Notes under the pieces: generated by a model
Database searches by the model: none
Told to the model about the DNA's origin: nothing
What the model saw: the letters and a program-made list of their open reading frames with translations, nothing else
Assembly (NCBI RefSeq): GCF_012933445.1
Contig: NZ_JABBNC010000001.1
Span: forward strand, 1-64,000
Length of the DNA stretch: 64,000 bases
Direction: 5' to 3'
Source of the DNA: Actinoplanes sp. TBRC 11911
GTDB taxonomy: Bacteria > Actinomycetota > Actinomycetes > Mycobacteriales > Micromonosporaceae
Shown here: one piece after another, positions 59,824 through 64,000 of the stretch
Layout of the letters: each line of letters starts with the position of its first letter
Position numbering within the stretch: the stretch's first letter is position 1
Made by a program: the position numbers and the translations under genes

Positions 59824-61245
59824 TCACCAGTCGACGGCGATGTACTTCGACTCCAAATAGTCCAGCATTCCCTCGTGGCCGCCCTCCCGCCCGAGCCCGC
59901 TCTGCTTGACCCCGCCGAACGGCGCGGCCGGGTCGCTGACCAAACCCCGGTTCAAGCCCACCATGCCGGCCTCGAGAGCCTCGCTCACCCGCAGGCCGCG
60001 GGCCAGGTCGCCGGTGTAGACGTACGCCACCAGGCCGAACTCGGTGTCGTTGGCGAGCCGTACGGCCTCGTCCTCGGCGGTGAACGTGACGATCGGCGCC
60101 ACCGGCCCGAAGATCTCCGAACGGAGGATCGCGGCGTCCGGAGCCACCCCGGTCAACACAGTCGGCGGGTAGTAGTAACCCGGGCCGGGCAGCCGCGTGC
60201 CACCGGTGACCACGACGGCCCCGCCGGCCAGGGCCGAACGGACCAGCCCGTCCACCTTCGCCACCGTGTCCTCGTTGACCAGCGGCCCGACCTGCGTGTC
60301 CGCGGAGACACCGGGCCCGACGCGCAACTCTGCCATCCGCGACGACAACCGTGACGCGAACTCGCCTGCGACCGACGCGTGCACGTAAAACCGATTGGCC
60401 GCCGTGCACGCCTCCCCCGCGTTCCGCATCTTCGCCACCATCGCACCCTCAAGAGCCGCGTCCAGATCGGCATCCTCGAACACGAGGAACGGCGCGTTGC
60501 CCCCAAGCTCCATCGACGTATTCACCACGTTGTCCGCCGCCGAGGCCAGCAACACCCGGCCCACTTCGGTCGACCCGGTGAACGACACCTTCCGCACCCG
60601 CGGATCGTGCAGCATCGCCGACACGACGGCCCCGGAACGCCGCGAGGGCAGCACATTCACCACCCCGTCCGGCACCCCGGCCTCGGCCAGCAGCGCCGCC
60701 ATCGCCAGCGCGGTCAACGGCGTGTCGCTGGCCGGCTTCAGCACCATCGTGCATCCCGCCGCCAGCGCCGGCCCGATCTTCCGGGTGGCCATCGCGGCCG
60801 GGAAGTTCCACGGCGTCACCAGCACACAGACGCCGACGGGCTGCCGCACCACCAGGATGCGGTTCGCCCCCGACGGAGCGGTGCCGACCGTGCCCGACCC
60901 GCGCACCGCCTCCTCCGAATACCACCGGAAGAACTCCGCGGCGTAGGCCACCTCGCCGAGCGCGTCCGCATACGCCTTGCCGTTCTCCAGGCTGATCAGT
61001 TGCGCGAACGCGGAGGCCCGGGAAGTCATCAGCTCGAACGCCGCCCGGAGAATCGCCGATCGCGCGCGCGGCGACGTGGCTGCCCACGAGGCAGCCGCCG
61101 CCGACGCCGAGTCCACCGCGGCGAGAGCGTCGGCGACCGAGCCGTCCGAAACCGAGGTGATCACGCCCCCGGTGGACGGGTCGATCACGTCGAAACGGGA
61201 CGCGGCGGCCACCCATTTGCCACCGATGAATAGGTCAGTGTCCAC
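59824..61245 (-). CDS. Aldehyde dehydrogenase (succinate-semialdehyde dehydrogenase-like)
   Basis: 473-residue NAD(P)-dependent aldehyde dehydrogenase. TPWNFPAAMATRKIGPALAAG binds the cofactor, FTGSTEVGR precedes the catalytic Glu in MELGGNAP, and nucleophile Cys lies in NAGEACTAANRF. The GEACTAANR and KQSGLGREGGHEGMLDYLESKYI forms are of the GabD/semialdehyde group. GTG start at 61245, GAGGAG site overlapping the M24 stop 10 bases upstream. Likely oxidises an acid semialdehyde in the island's pathway. Confidence 0.9.
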   Translation of the reverse strand: MDTDLFIGGKWVAAASRFDVIDPSTGGVITSVSDGSVADALAAVDSASAAAASWAATSPRARSAILRAAFELMTSRASAFAQLISLENGKAYADALGEVAYAAEFFRWYSEEAVRGSGTVGTAPSGANRILVVRQPVGVCVLVTPWNFPAAMATRKIGPALAAGCTMVLKPASDTPLTALAMAALLAEAGVPDGVVNVLPSRRSGAVVSAMLHDPRVRKVSFTGSTEVGRVLLASAADNVVNTSMELGGNAPFLVFEDADLDAALEGAMVAKMRNAGEACTAANRFYVHASVAGEFASRLSSRMAELRVGPGVSADTQVGPLVNEDTVAKVDGLVRSALAGGAVVVTGGTRLPGPGYYYPPTVLTGVAPDAAILRSEIFGPVAPIVTFTAEDEAVRLANDTEFGLVAYVYTGDLARGLRVSEALEAGMVGLNRGLVSDPAAPFGGVKQSGLGREGGHEGMLDYLESKYIAVDW

Positions 61246-61255
61246 AAACCACTCC

Positions 61256-62494
61256 TCAGTACGGGTTCGCCACTACCAGGTCCTGCGCCGGGAACAGCGT
61301 CAGAATGCGCGGCCCTTCCGGCGTCACCACGACCTCTTCCTCGATCCGCGCCGCCGAGAACCCGTCACTGGCCGGGCAATACGTCTCCAGCGCGAACACC
61401 ATCCCCACCTGCAACTCCACCGGCGCGGTCATGCTGTTGAGCCGCGAGATGATCGGCCGTTCGTGCAGCCCCAGCCCGAGCCCGTGGCCGAATTGGAGTC
61501 CGAAGGCGGCCATCTCGTTCTCGAAACCGAATTCCGGCGCCGTGGGCCACACCGCCGCGATCTCGTCGGTACCCACCCCGGGCCGGACGGCCGCGATCGC
61601 CGCGTCCATCCATTCCCGGGCTTTCCCGTACGCCGACCGTTGCGCCTCGGTCGACCGCCCCACCCCGAGCGTGCGGTAATAGCAGGTCCGATACCCGTTG
61701 TAGGAATGGATGATGTCGAAGAACGCCTGATCCCCCGGCCGGATGATGCGATCGGAGAAATTGTGCGGGTGCGGATTGCACCGCTCCCCGGACACCGCGT
61801 TGATGGCTTCGACCTGGTCCGAACCCATGTCGTAGAGGCGCTTGTTGGCCAGCGCCACGATCTCGTTCTCCCGGATCCCGGGCTTGAGCACCTCGACGAT
61901 GTCCTGGTACACCCCGTCGACCATCGCCGCCGCCTGGTTCAGCAGCATGATCTCGTCCGGCGACTTGATCAGCCGGGCGTCGAGCATGAGCTGCTGGCAG
62001 TCGACGACCCGCAGGCCCTGGCGCTGCATCTCGAACAGGAACGGCGGCTCCACGATGTCCACGCCGACCGGCTGATCGGCCACCCCGGCGTCGACGAGCA
62101 TGCCCTTGATCTCGCGGACGGCGGACTCCATGAGCCCGGCGGACGGCGCGATCGCCCCGCGCATCCCGAGCATCCCGGCCCGGCAGTCGTCCGGGTCGAG
62201 CCACGGCGCGTACAGCTTGTGGTGCCGCGCCGCCGAGCCGAAGTCCCACAGCGTCGGCTTCGCGGAGCGGGTGAGCAGCGCGTACCGGGTCATCTTGTCG
62301 CCCAGCGCACCACCGATCCAGGTCTGCGTGGTGTAGCGGATGTTGTAGAAGTCGAACAGCAGGAACGCCCCGCACTCCGATCCGGCCAGCGCTTTCTGGG
62401 CGCGTTCCAGCCGGTAGCGCCGCAGCCGGTCGAAGTCGACCCGCTCCTCGTAGTCGACGCCCATGTGCCCCGGCGCCGCGAGAGGCCGGCTCAT
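61256..62494 (-). CDS. M24 (creatinase/prolidase-fold) protein, altered metal site
   Basis: 412 residues: creatinase-like N-terminal domain (~25-165) and pita-bread M24 domain (~175-412). Metal-site positions: first Asp present (D260 in AFFDIIHSY), second Asp replaced by C271 in GYRTCYYRT, His in FGHGLGLGLHERP, Glu in GMVFALET and in AARIEEEVVV. One of five usual ligands is therefore changed. ATG overlaps the beta-HAD stop (ATGA). Members of this fold include aminopeptidases, creatinase (metal-free) and DMSP lyase, so peptidase function should not be assumed. Context suggests hydrolysis or elimination on a small catabolite. Confidence 0.85.
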   Translation of the reverse strand: MSRPLAAPGHMGVDYEERVDFDRLRRYRLERAQKALAGSECGAFLLFDFYNIRYTTQTWIGGALGDKMTRYALLTRSAKPTLWDFGSAARHHKLYAPWLDPDDCRAGMLGMRGAIAPSAGLMESAVREIKGMLVDAGVADQPVGVDIVEPPFLFEMQRQGLRVVDCQQLMLDARLIKSPDEIMLLNQAAAMVDGVYQDIVEVLKPGIRENEIVALANKRLYDMGSDQVEAINAVSGERCNPHPHNFSDRIIRPGDQAFFDIIHSYNGYRTCYYRTLGVGRSTEAQRSAYGKAREWMDAAIAAVRPGVGTDEIAAVWPTAPEFGFENEMAAFGLQFGHGLGLGLHERPIISRLNSMTAPVELQVGMVFALETYCPASDGFSAARIEEEVVVTPEGPRILTLFPAQDLVVANPY

Positions 62495-63423
62495 GAGCCC
62501 AGCCCGTCGTCGACGAAGACGTCGGACGGCTTCAGCGTCAGCCCGGCGGCCGCCGCCTGCTGGTCGAGCAGGATCGCGAAGTCCTCGCTCACCCGCCCGG
62601 ACGCGACCGCCTGGTTCACCAGCTGGGCGGTCAGCCCGGCCAGCGGCATCGGCACGTTCAGTTCGTGCCCGGCCGCCAGCCCGAGGTCGAAGTCCTTCTG
62701 CAGCAGCACCGGGGTGAAGGTGGGCGTGTAGTCGAGGTGCACGAAGGCCGGCGATTTGTACCGGGTGAACATCGACCCCATCACGCTGTCGTTGAGGAAC
62801 TCCAGGAACGCGGCCCGCGACACGCCGCCCCGCTCGGCCAGCACGGTGATCTCGGCCAGGCACTGGGTGACCACGCCGAGCATCAGGTTGTGGCAGATCT
62901 TCACGAGCCGCGAGACATCACCCTCCCCCACGTACGTCACCGAGCGCCCGATGTGCCGCAGCAGGTACTCGACACGCTCGAACGCGGAAACCGGCCCGGA
63001 CACCGCGATGCTCAGCTTCCCGGCCGTGACCACCTTGCCGTTCCCGCTGACCGGAGCGGCCAGGAACGGCACGCCGCGCAGCAGGCACTCGGCCCGGACC
63101 AGCGCCGACCCCTCGGTCGAGACGGTCGAGCAGTCCACCACCACGCCCGGCAGCCGGGCCGGGTCGGCGAGCAGCCCGTCCTCGCCGAGGAGCACCGCCT
63201 GCAGGTCCGCCTCGGTGGCCACCATCGTGAACACCACGTCCCGATCGCGCAGGTCGGCCAGCGAGTCGGCGACCGAGCAGCCGTGCTCGACGGTGGCGAG
63301 GGCCTTGGACCTGGTCCGGTTCCAGACGGCCGGGGGCGCACCGGCGCGGGCCAGCCGGGTCGCCATCGCGGCGCCCATCCGGCCGGCGCCGATCCAGCCG
63401 ACGGTCAGTTCGTTGTCTGGCAT
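62491..63423 (-). CDS. Beta-hydroxyacid dehydrogenase (3-hydroxyisobutyrate type)
   Basis: 310-residue NAD(P)-dependent dehydrogenase. GWIGAGRMGAAMATRLARAG is the Rossmann turn with NRTRSKA following; substrate motif VDCSTVS, linker FLAAPVSGNGKV and catalytic Lys in RLVKICHNLML are present. The family includes 3-hydroxyisobutyrate, tartronate-semialdehyde and 2-(hydroxymethyl)glutarate dehydrogenases. ATG at 63423, 17 bases after the ABC gene. Probably oxidises or reduces a hydroxyacid semialdehyde of the same pathway. Confidence 0.9.
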   Translation of the reverse strand: MPDNELTVGWIGAGRMGAAMATRLARAGAPPAVWNRTRSKALATVEHGCSVADSLADLRDRDVVFTMVATEADLQAVLLGEDGLLADPARLPGVVVDCSTVSTEGSALVRAECLLRGVPFLAAPVSGNGKVVTAGKLSIAVSGPVSAFERVEYLLRHIGRSVTYVGEGDVSRLVKICHNLMLGVVTQCLAEITVLAERGGVSRAAFLEFLNDSVMGSMFTRYKSPAFVHLDYTPTFTPVLLQKDFDLGLAAGHELNVPMPLAGLTAQLVNQAVASGRVSEDFAILLDQQAAAAGLTLKPSDVFVDDGLGS

Positions 63424-63440
63424 GTGATCTCCCAGGAAGT

Positions 63441-64000
63441 TCAGGTGGCAGGGGTGGGCGAGGGCGTGGTGCCGCCCAGGTACAAGGAGGCCATCTCCGG
63501 GTGGTCGCGGACCTCGGCCGCGGTGCCGGTGAGCCGCACCTTGCCGCCCTCCATCACCACGCCGTGGGTGGCCAGGCCGAGCCCGAGCCGGACGTTCTGT
63601 TCGACCAGCAGCACGGTCGTACCGCCGGAGTTGAGGCTCTGGATGAGCGCCGCCACCGCGGCCAGCGACCGCGGGTCCAGCCCCAGCGACGGTTCGTCGA
63701 GCAGCAGCAGCTTCGGGTCGAGCATCAGGCAGCGGGCGATCTCCACCATCCGCCGCTGCCCGCCGGACAGGTTGCCGGCGTGGTCCGAGGCGCGTTCCGC
63801 GACGAGCGGGATCCGCGCGACCACCGCGTCGTACCGGGCGGCGAGCAGCTTGCGGTCGCGCCGGATCAGATAGCCGCCGAGCAGCACGTTCTCGCGCACC
63901 GACATGCCGGGGAACAGCGCCTGCGACTGCGGCACCTGGGTGATGCCCAGCTTGAGGATCTCCTCCGGGGCCAGGCCGTCGGTGCGCACGCCGTCCATCT
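63441..64000 (-). CDS. Branched-chain-amino-acid-type ABC ATPase, LivF-like (partial)
   Basis: C-terminal ~186 residues of an ABC ATPase; the N-terminal part with Walker A lies beyond the window edge. Q-loop [17 protein letters not shown], signature [13 protein letters not shown], Walker [12 protein letters not shown] and switch region LLVEQN are present, and YLG near the C-terminus is typical of LivF. It should serve a HAAT-family importer for amino acids or carboxylates, with companion genes to the right. Same strand and 17 bases from the dehydrogenase, so uptake appears to be in the same operon. Confidence 0.9.
   Translation of the reverse strand, partial: MDGVRTDGLAPEEILKLGITQVPQSQALFPGMSVRENVLLGGYLIRRDRKLLAARYDAVVARIPLVAERASDHAGNLSGGQRRMVEIARCLMLDPKLLLLDEPSLGLDPRSLAAVAALIQSLNSGGTTVLLVEQNVRLGLGLATHGVVMEGGKVRLTGTAAEVRDHPEMASLYLGGTTPSPTPAT

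Overview
The window is chromosomal DNA from a high-GC, GTG-rich actinobacterium. Most genes have strong third-position G/C, many starts are GTG, and genes are often joined by 4-base ATGA or GTGA overlaps. A SARP/AfsR regulator, a DUF5999 protein, dodecin, NarL-type two-component systems and AfsR-like gene architecture fit a filamentous actinomycete, plausibly Micromonosporaceae (Actinoplanes-like). The family assignment is inference. No rRNA, tRNA, CRISPR array, transposase or integrase was found.

Layout. 1-11400 is a surface-polysaccharide locus: a Wzx-type flippase, a large secreted dimethylformamidase-like/DUF4082 protein, then a tightly coupled nucleotide-sugar cassette (Gfo/Idh oxidoreductase, SDR, two DegT aminotransferases, NeuD/PglD-type acetyltransferase) with a divergent WbpD-like acetyltransferase. 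11497-19280 holds glycoside hydrolases: secreted RICIN-GH43, then a cytoplasmic GH95-GH2 pair, with a LuxR regulator between. 19378-21005 is an NsrR-Hmp nitric-oxide defence pair. 21040-25074 is a siderophore ABC importer with an iron box in its divergent promoter. 25265-28036 is a SARP-NB-ARC-TPR regulator. 28098-33110 has small membrane proteins, an alpha/beta hydrolase and the 5-oxoprolinase genes pxpABC. 33149-37337 has two unrecognised proteins, FprA and LexA.

37495-39117 encodes a compositionally different 540-residue protein with an RxxxxH (HEPN-like) motif, preceded by two adjacent hairpins. It is the best candidate for an undescribed defence-type gene. 39299-50240 is a signalling and small-protein region: two NarL-type response regulators, two HisKA_3 kinases, a stand-alone receiver, DUF418, dodecin, DUF5999, DUF6582, GNAT and DUF6973 genes.

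50356-64000 looks like one catabolic island. An alpha/beta hydrolase, E2 acyltransferase and fused E1 run leftwards. They diverge from a VOC protein, a GntR/FCD regulator and a two-subunit molybdenum hydroxylase. After a gene-free kilobase come an aldehyde dehydrogenase, an unusual M24 protein, a beta-hydroxyacid dehydrogenase and a LivF-type ABC ATPase cut by the window edge. The E1/VOC divergent promoter carries two near-identical ATTGGATCCAAT palindromes, the probable operators of the GntR regulator. The pathway is consistent with hydroxylation, ring or chain cleavage and oxidation of an imported aromatic or N-heterocyclic acid; the substrate cannot be read from sequence.

Short tandem repeats recur across the window: 23-bp units at 216-284, 30-bp inside lacZ, 45-bp inside the DUF6973 gene, 24-bp inside the Mo-hydroxylase gene and 10-bp at 58941-59000. 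Three of these arrays are in-frame within proteins.
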